Below are positions 27,721-37,209 of a stretch of 64,000 nucleotides of DNA, piece after piece (position 1 is the first letter of the stretch; each line of letters opens with the position of its first letter). A model generated the notes under the pieces. It searched no databases, was not told where the DNA came from, and worked only from the letters and a program-made list of their open reading frames with translations. This stretch comes from Gracilibacillus halotolerans. Its GTDB lineage: Bacteria > Bacillota > Bacilli > Bacillales > Amphibacillaceae. A program made the translations under genes and the position numbers. The stretch covers positions 183,529-247,528 of the forward strand of contig NZ_JACHON010000001.1 in the NCBI RefSeq assembly GCF_014206945.1, given 5' to 3'.

Positions 27721-29754
27721 ATGCGTGCTAGAGATCTTTCAGTATTATTTGGAGTTATTTTAATTATTATTATGTTAGTTATTCCATTACCAGGATGGCT
27801 ACTCAGTGTTCTTATATTGGTAAACATTTCTCTAGCATTAATTGTCATTTTAGTTTCTATGAACATGAAAGATGCTTTGGAATTTTCCGTCTTTCCTTCG
27901 TTATTATTACTATTAACGTTATTTAGGCTAGGGCTAAATGTTTCGACTACTCGATCAATTTTATCAGAAGCAGATGCTGGAGGCGTAGTTGCTACTTTTG
28001 GGTCTTTTGTGATTGGCGATAATGCGTTAGTTGGTTTTGTAGTATTTATTATATTAATTATTATTCAATTTATTGTAATCACAAAAGGGAGTGAACGTGT
28101 TTCAGAGGTAGCAGCACGATTTACTTTAGATGCAATGCCGGGAAAACAAATGAGTATTGATGCCGATTTGAACGCAGGAATGATTAACGAGCAACAGGCC
28201 AAAGATCGACGAGAAAAAGTTGAGAATGAAGCGGACTTTTATGGTGCAATGGATGGAGCGAGTAAATTCGTTAAAGGGGACGCTATTGCTGGAATTATTA
28301 TCGTACTAATTAATATTGTTTTTGGTTTGATTATTGGTATGGTCCAAATGGATCTGGGCTTTGGTGAAGCTGTCGACACATTTACCCGACTTACAGTGGG
28401 GGACGGCCTTGTTAGTCAAATACCAGCATTATTAATTTCGACTGCAACGGGGATTGTTGTTACACGAGTAGCTTCAGAGGGTAATTTAAGCTCCGATGTT
28501 ACAAAGCAATTATTAAGATTCCCAACAATGTTGTACATTGCAGGTGGGACGATTATACTATTAGGCTTAACACCAATTAATTTTCTACTCACAGCAGTTA
28601 TTGGTGGGGTATTAATTCTTTCTGCATACTTGCTAACACAGAAATCGAAGGAAGAAGAATTACCAACACAAGAAGAAATAGATGCAACAGAGTCGGAAGA
28701 AATGAAGACACAGGAAAATGTAGTAAACTTGATAAATTTGGATCCTATAGAATTTGAATTTGGCTATGGTCTAATTCCTTTGGCAGATACAAATCAAGGT
28801 GGAGATTTACTTGATCGGGTTATCATGATTAGGAGACAGTTAGCAATAGAATTGGGCTTAGTTATACCTGTTGTAAGAATTAGAGATAATATTCAACTTA
28901 ATCCGAATGAGTATAGAATAAAGATTAAGGGGAATGAAATAGATAAGGGTGAACTTTTACTCGATCATTTCCTAGCGATGAGTCCTGGCATGGAAGATGA
29001 TGAGTTAGAAGGAATAGATACACAAGAACCGGCTTTTGGTTTACCAGCTAAGTGGGTAACAGAAGAGGTTAAAGATGAGGCACAGCTTTTAGGTTATACA
29101 GTAGTAGATCCAACTTCTGTTGTTTCTACTCATTTAACGGAAATCATTAAGCGACATGCTCACCAATTATTAGGTAGACAAGAGACACAACAGCTAATCG
29201 ATCACTTGAAGGAATCCAATCCTATTCTTGTGGATGAAGTTACACCTGAACCACTAAGCATAGGGGATATCCAAAAAGTTCTTGCAAAATTATTAAAAGA
29301 ACATGTATCAATTAAAAACCTTCCAGTTATTTTCGAAACGCTTGCTGATTTTGCAAAACTTACGACGGACATTGATTTGCTTACGGAATATGTACGTCAA
29401 GCCCTATCCTTCCAGATTACGAATGATTTATTACAAGGTAAACCTCAACTTACAGTAATTACAATTAGTCCTGAGGTTGAAAAAACAATAAGTGAACATA
29501 TTCAGCAAACAGAACACGGTAGTTATTTGGCAATGGATCCGGAACGCCAGCAGCAAATTCTACACTCTGTAACACAAAATGTAGAAGCATTATCGATGCG
29601 AGAAGAGCAACCAATAATTCTCTGTTCACCAACAATTCGCATGTATGTAAAACAACTGTTAGAACGTTATTTTCCTCAAGTCATTGTTATCTCTTATAAC
29701 GAGGTAGAACCTACCGCTGAAATGGAGAGTGTTGGGGTGGTGAATATGGTATGA
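27721..29754 (+). CDS. flhA: flagellar export protein FlhA
   Basis: Largest export-gate protein, 677 residues. The N-terminal half has eight predicted membrane segments, with the FHIPEP-type signature block RLGLNVSTTRSIL and, in the cytoplasmic loop, EVAARFTLDAMPGKQMSID. The C-terminal cytosolic domain (from about 335) binds export chaperones. SD AAGGAG precedes ATG 27721. The stop overlaps flhF by four bases. Confidence 0.97.
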   Translation: MRARDLSVLFGVILIIIMLVIPLPGWLLSVLILVNISLALIVILVSMNMKDALEFSVFPSLLLLLTLFRLGLNVSTTRSILSEADAGGVVATFGSFVIGDNALVGFVVFIILIIIQFIVITKGSERVSEVAARFTLDAMPGKQMSIDADLNAGMINEQQAKDRREKVENEADFYGAMDGASKFVKGDAIAGIIIVLINIVFGLIIGMVQMDLGFGEAVDTFTRLTVGDGLVSQIPALLISTATGIVVTRVASEGNLSSDVTKQLLRFPTMLYIAGGTIILLGLTPINFLLTAVIGGVLILSAYLLTQKSKEEELPTQEEIDATESEEMKTQENVVNLINLDPIEFEFGYGLIPLADTNQGGDLLDRVIMIRRQLAIELGLVIPVVRIRDNIQLNPNEYRIKIKGNEIDKGELLLDHFLAMSPGMEDDELEGIDTQEPAFGLPAKWVTEEVKDEAQLLGYTVVDPTSVVSTHLTEIIKRHAHQLLGRQETQQLIDHLKESNPILVDEVTPEPLSIGDIQKVLAKLLKEHVSIKNLPVIFETLADFAKLTTDIDLLTEYVRQALSFQITNDLLQGKPQLTVITISPEVEKTISEHIQQTEHGSYLAMDPERQQQILHSVTQNVEALSMREEQPIILCSPTIRMYVKQLLERYFPQVIVISYNEVEPTAEMESVGVVNMV

Positions 29755-30881
29755 AGGTAAAAAAGTATAAAGGTAATACGATGCCTGAAGTAATGCAGTT
29801 GGTTCGGAAAGAACTTGGACAAGATGCTGTTATTCTGAACTCCAAAGTTGTTCATGAAGGTGGTTTCTTAGGTCTTTTTAAAAAAAGAAAGATTGAAGTA
29901 TTAGCTGCAATTGATAAGCCTATTGCAAAAGAGCAACCAATTATTAGAGAGTCAAGACAACCAATTCGGACGCCAGTGGAACAAAAGTATCCAAGTCGAA
30001 TTCAGCCTGCTAATGACGAAAGTAAAATTTTGGATGAGTTACGGCAAATGAAAAAATGGATGGAACATTCTGTTAATGCTCATTCGCAACTTCCACTTGC
30101 TTTTCAATCTATTTATAAAGAATTAGTTGAAAAAGATATGGATGAAGATTTAGTGAATGAAATGTTGCTTACCATAGCAGAACGTGAAACACCTCAAGAA
30201 TGGGATGAAGTAGAAATACGAGATGCACTCCGCCTCCAAATCCAACAAAAGCTACAAAACATTTCACCATTTGGAGGCATGGCTTTCCATAATAAAGTCA
30301 TTCATTTAGTAGGTCCAACTGGTGTAGGTAAAACAACGACTCTTGCTAAGCTAGCGGCACATTGTGTTCTAAAGGAAGGCAAAAAGGTAGCCTTTATTAC
30401 AACTGATACTTACCGAATTGCCGCTATTGACCAACTCAAAACATATGCCAAAATCTTAAATGTACCAATTGAGGTTGCGTACAATCTGGACGATTATAAT
30501 AAGGCAAAAGAAAAATTCACAGATAAAGATCACATTTTTGTCGATACAGCTGGACGTAATTTCAGAGAACAAAAGTACATTCATGAATTGAACAAACTGA
30601 TTGACCTAAGTAAAGATGCAACAACCTATCTCGTTCTATCAATGACAGCAAAGAGGCGCGACGTAGAAGATATTTATGATAAATTTAAAAATGTCCCTAT
30701 CCATCAATTTATTTTAACGAAATTAGACGAAACGAACTCTTATGGTGCGATGCTAAGCCTATGTTTAAAATCACAATTAGGCATTGCGTTTTTGACAAAT
30801 GGTCAAGATGTTCCTGAAGATTTAAAAGAGGCTTCTGTAGACGATATTACAAATTTAATTATTGGTGAGGAAAATGACTGA
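29751..30881 (+). CDS. flhF: flagellar GTPase FlhF
   Basis: SRP-family GTPase that sets flagellar placement with FlhG. The 376-residue protein starts MKVKKYKGNTMPEVMQLVRKELG (basic B domain), has a Gln/Pro-rich linker, an N domain, and the NG GTPase domain with GPTGVGKT (188-195), TTDTYRIAAIDQL, DTAGR and TKLDET. It overlaps flhA by four bases; flhG starts inside its last codons. Confidence 0.96.
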   Translation: MKVKKYKGNTMPEVMQLVRKELGQDAVILNSKVVHEGGFLGLFKKRKIEVLAAIDKPIAKEQPIIRESRQPIRTPVEQKYPSRIQPANDESKILDELRQMKKWMEHSVNAHSQLPLAFQSIYKELVEKDMDEDLVNEMLLTIAERETPQEWDEVEIRDALRLQIQQKLQNISPFGGMAFHNKVIHLVGPTGVGKTTTLAKLAAHCVLKEGKKVAFITTDTYRIAAIDQLKTYAKILNVPIEVAYNLDDYNKAKEKFTDKDHIFVDTAGRNFREQKYIHELNKLIDLSKDATTYLVLSMTAKRRDVEDIYDKFKNVPIHQFILTKLDETNSYGAMLSLCLKSQLGIAFLTNGQDVPEDLKEASVDDITNLIIGEEND

Positions 30882-31731
30882 TCAAGCAGCGAAATTAAGA
30901 GCGCAAATGAACGGGACAGCTAAGAAACAGGCTAAGACTATTGCTATCGTTAGTGGGAAAGGTGGCGTGGGTAAATCTAATTTTGCGATTAACTTCTCAC
31001 TAGCGTTAATTGAGCAGAAGAAAAAAGTTTTGTTGTTCGATCTCGATATTGGGATGGGAAATATCGATATATTAATAGGAAAAACCTCCCGGTATTCAAT
31101 TGTCGATTTATTAGATAAAAACCATTCAATATATGATATGATAGAATCAGGTCCAAATACCCTCTATTATTTATCTGGGGGAAGAGGACTAGACCAAATT
31201 TTCCGCTTAGAAAAAGACCAAACAAACCATTTTTTAAAAGAATTAGAAACGGTTTTTGAAGACTATGATTATATTATTTTTGATATGGGTGCAGGAGTTA
31301 CAAACGACTCGATTCAATTTATATTAGCGTCTGATGAGTGTATCGTATTAACAACGACAGAGCCTACCGCAATCACGGATGCTTACTCTATGATGAAACA
31401 CATTTTAAAGCAGAAGGTGCTCCCATTAAACCTTGTGATTAATCGTGCATCGAACCAAAAGAATGGCATGGATATAATGAATCGTATTACTAAGGCGGTT
31501 CAACACTTCCTTAAATCACCCATATATCCATTAGGGGTGGTCCCAGAAGACTCTGCTGTTAGACAAGCGGTAATGGAACAGAAACCCTTTTTGCTTCATC
31601 AACCAAAGTCTAAAGCAAGTATCGCTATCCAAACGATAGCAAAGCAATTCCTTGGCGCTAATGATTCTACGGAAAAGCCTTCTTCTTCCAGCTTTCTAAC
31701 AAGGCTGAGAAAGTTTCTAAAAGAGAGGTAG
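30874..31731 (+). CDS. flhG: flagellar number regulator FlhG (YlxH)
   Basis: MinD-type ATPase that activates the FlhF GTPase and helps place C-ring proteins. ATG 30874, behind GGTGAGG, gives 285 residues. The N-terminal peptide MTDQAAKLRAQM contains the DQAxxLR motif known to stimulate FlhF. The deviant Walker A is GKGGVGKS (28-35); FDLDIGMGNIDI and FDMGAGV are the other switch motifs. The C-terminal end is basic, suited to a membrane-binding helix. Confidence 0.95.
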   Translation: MTDQAAKLRAQMNGTAKKQAKTIAIVSGKGGVGKSNFAINFSLALIEQKKKVLLFDLDIGMGNIDILIGKTSRYSIVDLLDKNHSIYDMIESGPNTLYYLSGGRGLDQIFRLEKDQTNHFLKELETVFEDYDYIIFDMGAGVTNDSIQFILASDECIVLTTTEPTAITDAYSMMKHILKQKVLPLNLVINRASNQKNGMDIMNRITKAVQHFLKSPIYPLGVVPEDSAVRQAVMEQKPFLLHQPKSKASIAIQTIAKQFLGANDSTEKPSSSSFLTRLRKFLKER

Positions 31732-31736
31732 ACATC

Positions 31737-32777
31737 ATGACTACAAAAAAAGTACTGGTTGTGGATGATTCAGCATTTATGAGGAAGATGATTTCAGACA
31801 TTTTAAGTAAATCTAGTAACTTAGAAGTTATTTCAACTGCTAGAAATGGCGAAGATGCTTTAAAAAAAGTAACGGAATTAAAACCAGATGTTATAACACT
31901 TGATATTGAAATGCCAATTAAAGATGGAATAGCAACTCTCCGAGATATTATGAAGCACCAACCTACTCCTGTGGTTATGCTTTCTAGTCTTACTAAAGCA
32001 GGAGCAGATAAAACAATGGAAGCAATGAGCAATGGTGCAGTTGATTTCATTGCAAAACCTTCTGGATCGATTTCTTTAGATATTGAAGAGATATCGGCAG
32101 AGATTATTCGAAAAGTTGAAGCAGCTAGTCTTGCACGAATAAAACCGAAAAAAGATAAAAAAAGGCAAGAAATTGGTGTACTTAAGCCAGTGAAAGCTAA
32201 AAAGAAGATTGTTTTAATTGGTTCTTCAACAGGTGGACCAAGTGCACTTCAAGAAGTTTTAACAAAACTACCAAAGGACTTTCCAGCTCCGATCGCCATT
32301 GTTCAACATATGCCTAAAGGCTTTACTAAGTCTTTAGCAGAAAGACTTAATCGCCTTGCAGAAATAGAAGTACGAGAAGTAACTCACCTTGAAGAGCTCA
32401 AGCCAGGTATTGCGTACATTGCGCCTGGAGGGCAACATTTTTTAATAGAAGAAAGGCAGAATAAATATATTGCACGTGTAACTGATGATCAGCCAGTTAA
32501 AGGGCATAAACCATCCGTAAATTTGTTATTTAATTCAGCGGCCGAATTAAGAGAATGTCTCCCAGTTTCAGTCATGCTAACTGGCATGGGTAGCGACGGT
32601 GCTAGCGGGATTGAATTGCTAAAGAGAAAACACCCAAGGACGATTGCTATTTCTCAATCAAAAGAAAGCTGCATCGTTTATGGTATGCCCCAAGCAGCAG
32701 AAAAAACAGGCCTTGTTGATTATGTGGTTGATATAAGCGAGATTAGCAATGTTCTTACTCAAAAATTTATGAATTAG
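31737..32777 (+). CDS. cheB: chemotaxis protein-glutamate methylesterase CheB
   Basis: Response-regulator enzyme that demethylates and deamidates chemoreceptors for adaptation. The 346-residue protein has a receiver domain (1-about 120, phospho-acceptor Asp56 in TLDIEMP), a basic linker, and a methylesterase domain (about 155-345) with catalytic Ser in IGSSTGGPS, His in VQHMPKGF and Asp in LTGMGSDGASG. SD AGAGAGG precedes ATG 31737. It directly precedes cheA. Confidence 0.96.
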   Translation: MTTKKVLVVDDSAFMRKMISDILSKSSNLEVISTARNGEDALKKVTELKPDVITLDIEMPIKDGIATLRDIMKHQPTPVVMLSSLTKAGADKTMEAMSNGAVDFIAKPSGSISLDIEEISAEIIRKVEAASLARIKPKKDKKRQEIGVLKPVKAKKKIVLIGSSTGGPSALQEVLTKLPKDFPAPIAIVQHMPKGFTKSLAERLNRLAEIEVREVTHLEELKPGIAYIAPGGQHFLIEERQNKYIARVTDDQPVKGHKPSVNLLFNSAAELRECLPVSVMLTGMGSDGASGIELLKRKHPRTIAISQSKESCIVYGMPQAAEKTGLVDYVVDISEISNVLTQKFMN

Positions 32778-32788
32778 AGGTGTCTCCA

Positions 32789-34825
32789 ATGCAAAATAAT
32801 GAATATTTAGATGTGTTTATTGAAGAAAGTAAAGAGCATCTACAGTCGCTGAACGATCAATTGTTAATACTAGAAAATGACTCTGAAAATCTTGATACTA
32901 TTAGTGAAATTTTCCGCTCAGCACATACACTTAAAGGAATGGCAGCAACGATGGGCTTTAATGATTTAGCAAATCTTACCCATAAAATGGAGAATATACT
33001 AGACGCTATCCGTAACGATCAACTTAAAATACATACACATATTATTGATGTGTTGTTCTCCGCAGTCGACCATTTAGAGGATATGGTAGTTGATATTGCT
33101 GAAGGCGGGAACGGTGCGAAAGATGTAATAGATGTTATAGAGCAACTAAATGTTATTGAAAACGGTGAAGAAACCAAATCAGTTTCAGACAAAACGGAAC
33201 AGTTACCTACTACGGAGCCAAGTTTAGCAGGAGAAAATCATTTCCATGCGTTAAACGAATTTGAGTTAACCGTATTGGAACAAGCTTATGAAAAAAGCTT
33301 CCATACGTATGAAGTAAAGGTTTCTTTAAACGAAAATTGTTTACTAAAAGCAGCTCGGGTTTATATGGTTTTTGAAGTTCTTGAACAAATTGGTGAAGTA
33401 GTCAAAGCTGACCCGACGATTCAGGATTTAGAAGAAGAGAACTTTGAGTTATCTTTCCATGTTCTATTAATATCTCAAGAGAGTCCAGAAAACATAGAAA
33501 AGAGAATTTTAAAAGTTTCAGAGATTGAACATATCGATGTTCGCTCCTATACGATTCAAACAAAAAAAGCCAACAATGAAATGGGAGAAGAAAAATCTAC
33601 GTCGACAAATGAGGTCACAACTAATAACGAAGCACAATCATCTGATGATGAGAAAAATAAGCAAAAGAAGAATGTTGTTACCAAAACAATTCGTGTCAAC
33701 ATTAACAGACTTGACGGTCTAATGAACTTATTTGAGGAGCTCGTTATTGATCGTGGTCGATTAGAACAAATATCAGGTGAATTAAATCATAGTGAACTAA
33801 ACGAAACCGTAGAAAGAATGACACGTATAACTGGCGATTTGCAGACTCTTATTTTGAATATGCGTATGGTTCCAATCGAACAAGTGTTTAATAGATTTCC
33901 TAGAATGGTAAGACAGCTATCGAAAGATTTAGGTAAAAAAATCAACTTAGAGATAATCGGTGCTGAGACTGAGTTGGATCGTACGGTTATTGATGAAATA
34001 GGTGACCCACTAGTTCATTTAATCCGAAATGGATTAGATCATGGTATTGAAATGCCTGAAGTAAGAAAAGCCAACGGTAAGCCAGAGGAAGGGAACCTCA
34101 CATTGAAAGCTTATCATAGTGGGAATCATGTGTTTATTGAAATATCAGATGATGGCGCAGGTATCAAGAGAGAAAATATTCTGAAAAAAGCTATTGCCAA
34201 TCATATCGTTACAGAAGAAGAAGGACAAGCATTATCCGATAAAGAGGTATATCAGCTTATGATGGCTAGCGGATTTTCTACAGCAGAGCAAATCTCGGAT
34301 ATATCAGGACGCGGTGTCGGTTTAGATGTAGTGAAAAATACTATCGAATCACTTGGTGGATCAATTAGTATTTCGTCCGAAGAAGGTGCAGGGTCTACTT
34401 TCTCTGTTCAATTACCACTGACACTATCTATAATTACAGTGCTATTGGTTGAGGTTGGGGATGAAAAATATGCGGTCCCACTATCTTCTATTATAGAGAC
34501 AGCGGTTATACCACGTTCTGAAATATATAACGCACATAATAAACAAGTTATTGATTTTAGAGGAAAAGTAGTCCCACTTATCTCTCTAAAAGAAGTGTTC
34601 AATGTGCCAGAGGCAAGTGACGAAGATGAATTCCTATCCATAGTTATTATTCGAAAAGGTGATAAAATGGCTGGATTAATTGTAGATACATTCATTGGTC
34701 AACAAGAAATAGTTCTTAAGTCTCTCGGTGATTACTTAGGTGAGGTATTTGCAATATCAGGTGCTACTATTTTAGGCGATGGTCAAGTTGCACTTATTAT
34801 CGACACAAACGCATTGATTAATTAG
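32789..34825 (+). CDS. cheA: chemotaxis histidine kinase CheA
   Basis: Central kinase of the chemotaxis array. ATG 32789 (SD AGAGGTG) gives 678 residues. The P1 domain has His46 in SAHTLKGMAATMGF; P2 covers about 155-265; then come an acidic/Asn-rich linker, P3 dimerisation (VNINRLDGLMNLFEELVIDRGRLEQ in two parts), P4 with N box HLIRNGLDHGIE, G1 DDGAGI and GRGVGLDVV, and the CheW-like P5. All domains appear intact. Confidence 0.97.
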   Translation: MQNNEYLDVFIEESKEHLQSLNDQLLILENDSENLDTISEIFRSAHTLKGMAATMGFNDLANLTHKMENILDAIRNDQLKIHTHIIDVLFSAVDHLEDMVVDIAEGGNGAKDVIDVIEQLNVIENGEETKSVSDKTEQLPTTEPSLAGENHFHALNEFELTVLEQAYEKSFHTYEVKVSLNENCLLKAARVYMVFEVLEQIGEVVKADPTIQDLEEENFELSFHVLLISQESPENIEKRILKVSEIEHIDVRSYTIQTKKANNEMGEEKSTSTNEVTTNNEAQSSDDEKNKQKKNVVTKTIRVNINRLDGLMNLFEELVIDRGRLEQISGELNHSELNETVERMTRITGDLQTLILNMRMVPIEQVFNRFPRMVRQLSKDLGKKINLEIIGAETELDRTVIDEIGDPLVHLIRNGLDHGIEMPEVRKANGKPEEGNLTLKAYHSGNHVFIEISDDGAGIKRENILKKAIANHIVTEEEGQALSDKEVYQLMMASGFSTAEQISDISGRGVGLDVVKNTIESLGGSISISSEEGAGSTFSVQLPLTLSIITVLLVEVGDEKYAVPLSSIIETAVIPRSEIYNAHNKQVIDFRGKVVPLISLKEVFNVPEASDEDEFLSIVIIRKGDKMAGLIVDTFIGQQEIVLKSLGDYLGEVFAISGATILGDGQVALIIDTNALIN

Positions 34826-34839
34826 TGAGGAGGGGAAAT

Positions 34840-35307
34840 ATGGATAACGAACAGGGATTTATACAGTCTATCGTTGTTGAGCTGGAAAATGAGGAATATG
34901 CAATACCGGTTGAGTTTATAGGTGGTATTGAAAGAATTCAGCAAATAACTAGAGTACCTAAAACGACTTCCTTTATAAAAGGTGTAATTAATTTACGAGG
35001 GGTAATAACTCCTATCATAGATTTAAGAGAGCGGTTTGGACTATCTCCTAAGGAACATAATGATAGTACAAGAATTATTATTGCTGAAATGGAGTCATTC
35101 AATGTCGGTTTCATTGTGGATGCTGCTTATGACGTAGTGAATATTCCAAATGAAGCTATTGAACCAAATCCTAAAGTTATCGGAACTAAGGATATTGATT
35201 ACATTGACGGGGTTGCTAAAGTAGGAAATAGATTGCTAATGCTACTAAACTTAGAAAGAACACTAAGTCATGATAATTATCAAATAGAAAGAGATCAAGA
35301 TGATTAA
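34840..35307 (+). CDS. cheW: chemotaxis coupling protein CheW
   Basis: A single CheW domain of 155 residues that couples receptors to CheA. Blocks include EEYAIPVEFIGGIERI, RVPKTTSFIKGVINLRGVITPIIDLRERFG and GVAKVGNRLLMLLNLE. ATG 34840 follows GAGGAGGGG. The end overlaps cheC by eight bases. Confidence 0.97.
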   Translation: MDNEQGFIQSIVVELENEEYAIPVEFIGGIERIQQITRVPKTTSFIKGVINLRGVITPIIDLRERFGLSPKEHNDSTRIIIAEMESFNVGFIVDAAYDVVNIPNEAIEPNPKVIGTKDIDYIDGVAKVGNRLLMLLNLERTLSHDNYQIERDQDD

Positions 35308-35917
35308 GTTTACACAGAAACATTTAGACGTTTTAAAAGAAGTAGGGAATATTGGTGCGGGGAATGCAGCTACTGCACTTTCAACGTTACTGAATAAGAA
35401 AATTAACATGAGTATTCCTGATATAAAGATCGTAGAGTTTAATGAGTTAATGGATTATGTAGGAGGGCCAGAGGAAGAAATTGTCAGCGTGTTTCTCCGT
35501 ATTCAAGGTTCACTTCCAGGTAGTATGTTTTTCGTATTGCAACCGAATCAGGCACAAATTCTAGCAAACCAGCTAATCCCTGATATGAAAGAGGACATAA
35601 GAGACCATGAAATGGCTTTATCCGCTATTGCTGAAATAGGAAATATCTTATCAGGTTCGTATTTATCTGCTCTCTCTGAATTTACAGCCATTAATATGTT
35701 TCCTTCCGTGCCAAGCTTAACAGTGGATATGGCAGGTGCGATATTAATGCAGGGATTAATTGAGATTTCTAAAGAAAGTGACTATGCGATTGTTATTGAT
35801 ACGATGATCGAAGATGAAGAGAATACAACAGAGTCAATAAAGGGGCATTTTTTTCTATTACCAGATCCAACCTCCTTTGAAACAATATTTAGTGCCTTAG
35901 GAGTAGAGGGAAAATGA
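35300..35917 (+). CDS. cheC: CheY-P phosphatase CheC
   Basis: A 205-residue CYX-family phosphatase that acts on CheY-P and binds CheD for adaptation. Both active-site helices are present: LKEVGNIGAGNAATALSTLL (about 11-30) and MALSAIAEIGNILSGSYLSAL (about 103-123). Overlaps on both sides (eight bases with cheW, four with cheD) indicate tight coupling. Confidence 0.96.
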   Translation: MIKFTQKHLDVLKEVGNIGAGNAATALSTLLNKKINMSIPDIKIVEFNELMDYVGGPEEEIVSVFLRIQGSLPGSMFFVLQPNQAQILANQLIPDMKEDIRDHEMALSAIAEIGNILSGSYLSALSEFTAINMFPSVPSLTVDMAGAILMQGLIEISKESDYAIVIDTMIEDEENTTESIKGHFFLLPDPTSFETIFSALGVEGK

Positions 35918-36405
35918 CGATTACATCTACAGTTGTAAAAGTTGGAATTGCAGATATGAAAGTAACAGAAGCTCCTAACAAACTTAAAACATTAGGTCTA
36001 GGATCTTGTGTGGGCGTTGTAATTTATAATCATGAAATTGCAGGTCTTGCACATGTTATGTTGCCAGATTCCGAAGCATCCAATCGCGAAAATCAAAACA
36101 TCCTAAAATACGCGGATTCTGCATTAGACCAGATGATTCGTGAATTATTGGATAAAGGAGTAAGAAAATCGAGCTTAAAAGCAAAAATTGCTGGTGGCGC
36201 TCATATGTTTTCTTTCCAAACAGAAAGTAATTTTCTTAAAATCGGCGAGCGAAATATAATAGCAGTTACAGAACGATTACAGCTCCATCAAATCCCTCTT
36301 ATTGCACAAGATGTAGGGGGAAACCAAGGTAGAACGATTGAATTTAATATCGAAGAGAGTCAATTGGAAATTCGGACTGTAAGAGGAAATACAACCATCA
36401 TATAG
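35914..36405 (+). CDS. cheD: chemoreceptor glutamine deamidase CheD
   Basis: Deamidates receptor glutamines and pairs with CheC. The 163-residue protein keeps the Thr/Cys/His set: Thr26 and Cys32 in TLGLGSCVGVV, His47 in GLAHVMLP; KAKIAGGAHMF and the CheC-binding region GGNQGRTIEF follow. It begins in an overlap with cheC and lies just ahead of sigD. Confidence 0.95.
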   Translation: MTITSTVVKVGIADMKVTEAPNKLKTLGLGSCVGVVIYNHEIAGLAHVMLPDSEASNRENQNILKYADSALDQMIRELLDKGVRKSSLKAKIAGGAHMFSFQTESNFLKIGERNIIAVTERLQLHQIPLIAQDVGGNQGRTIEFNIEESQLEIRTVRGNTTII

Positions 36406-36420
36406 AGTGAGGTGATTCGA

Positions 36421-37209
36421 GTGGTAAAAGAAATTGCATATGAAACTACTTTATGGGACAACTGGAATAAGAATCAGAATGAAGATAATGCGAATGAATT
36501 ACTAGAAGCGTATATGTATTTAGTTCATTACCACGTGCAACGAATCATTCCAACCTTACCAAAATCTGTAGATAGAGAAGACATTAAAAGTCTGGGCTTA
36601 TATGGATTATACGATGCGCTATTGAAATTTGATTCTTCAAGAGACTTGAAATTTGATACGTATGCTTCTATTCGAATTAAGGGTGCTATTTTAGATGGAT
36701 TACGAAAAGAAGATTGGCTTCCAAGATCAACACGTGAGAAGATTAAAAAAATAGACCGAGCACAAGAAGATTTAGAACAAAAATATCAGCGAGAAGTTAG
36801 TATTAAAGAAATTGCTGAGCATGCTCAACTGGAAGAGAACGAAGTTATGGAAGCACAAAAAGATAGTTTTTTTGCGAATCTACTTTCTATTGATGAGCAA
36901 AGTAATCAATTAAATGATGAAAATAATGATGGTATCGGTAATCTTATTAGAGATGACCAAGATATTACTCCAGAGAAGGAATTGTTAAAGAAAGAAAACT
37001 ATGCATACCTTATTCAGGCAATTAAACAACTAAAAGAGAAAGAACAACTAGTATTAAGCCTGTTTTATGATAAAGAGCTCACGTTTACTGAAATAGGCAA
37101 CATACTAGGCTTAACAACATCAAGAATCTCTCAAATTCATAAGCAATCCATTTCTAAAGTTCGGCAAATCATGGCGCAAGAAAATACGTTGAAAAGCGGG
37201 GCGGAGTGA
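36421..37209 (+). CDS. sigD: flagellar sigma factor SigD (FliA/sigma-28)
   Basis: Directs transcription of late flagellar genes, autolysins and chemoreceptors. GTG 36421, with GTGAGGTGAT upstream, gives 262 residues. Region 2 has LGLYGLYDALLKFDSSRDLKFDTYA and RIKGAILDGLRKEDWLPRSTR; region 3 is in the middle; region 4 has EKEQLVLSLFYDKELTFTEIG and LTTSRISQIHKQSISKVR. It is late in the operon, so SigD level depends on transcription reaching it. Confidence 0.96.
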   Translation: MVKEIAYETTLWDNWNKNQNEDNANELLEAYMYLVHYHVQRIIPTLPKSVDREDIKSLGLYGLYDALLKFDSSRDLKFDTYASIRIKGAILDGLRKEDWLPRSTREKIKKIDRAQEDLEQKYQREVSIKEIAEHAQLEENEVMEAQKDSFFANLLSIDEQSNQLNDENNDGIGNLIRDDQDITPEKELLKKENYAYLIQAIKQLKEKEQLVLSLFYDKELTFTEIGNILGLTTSRISQIHKQSISKVRQIMAQENTLKSGAE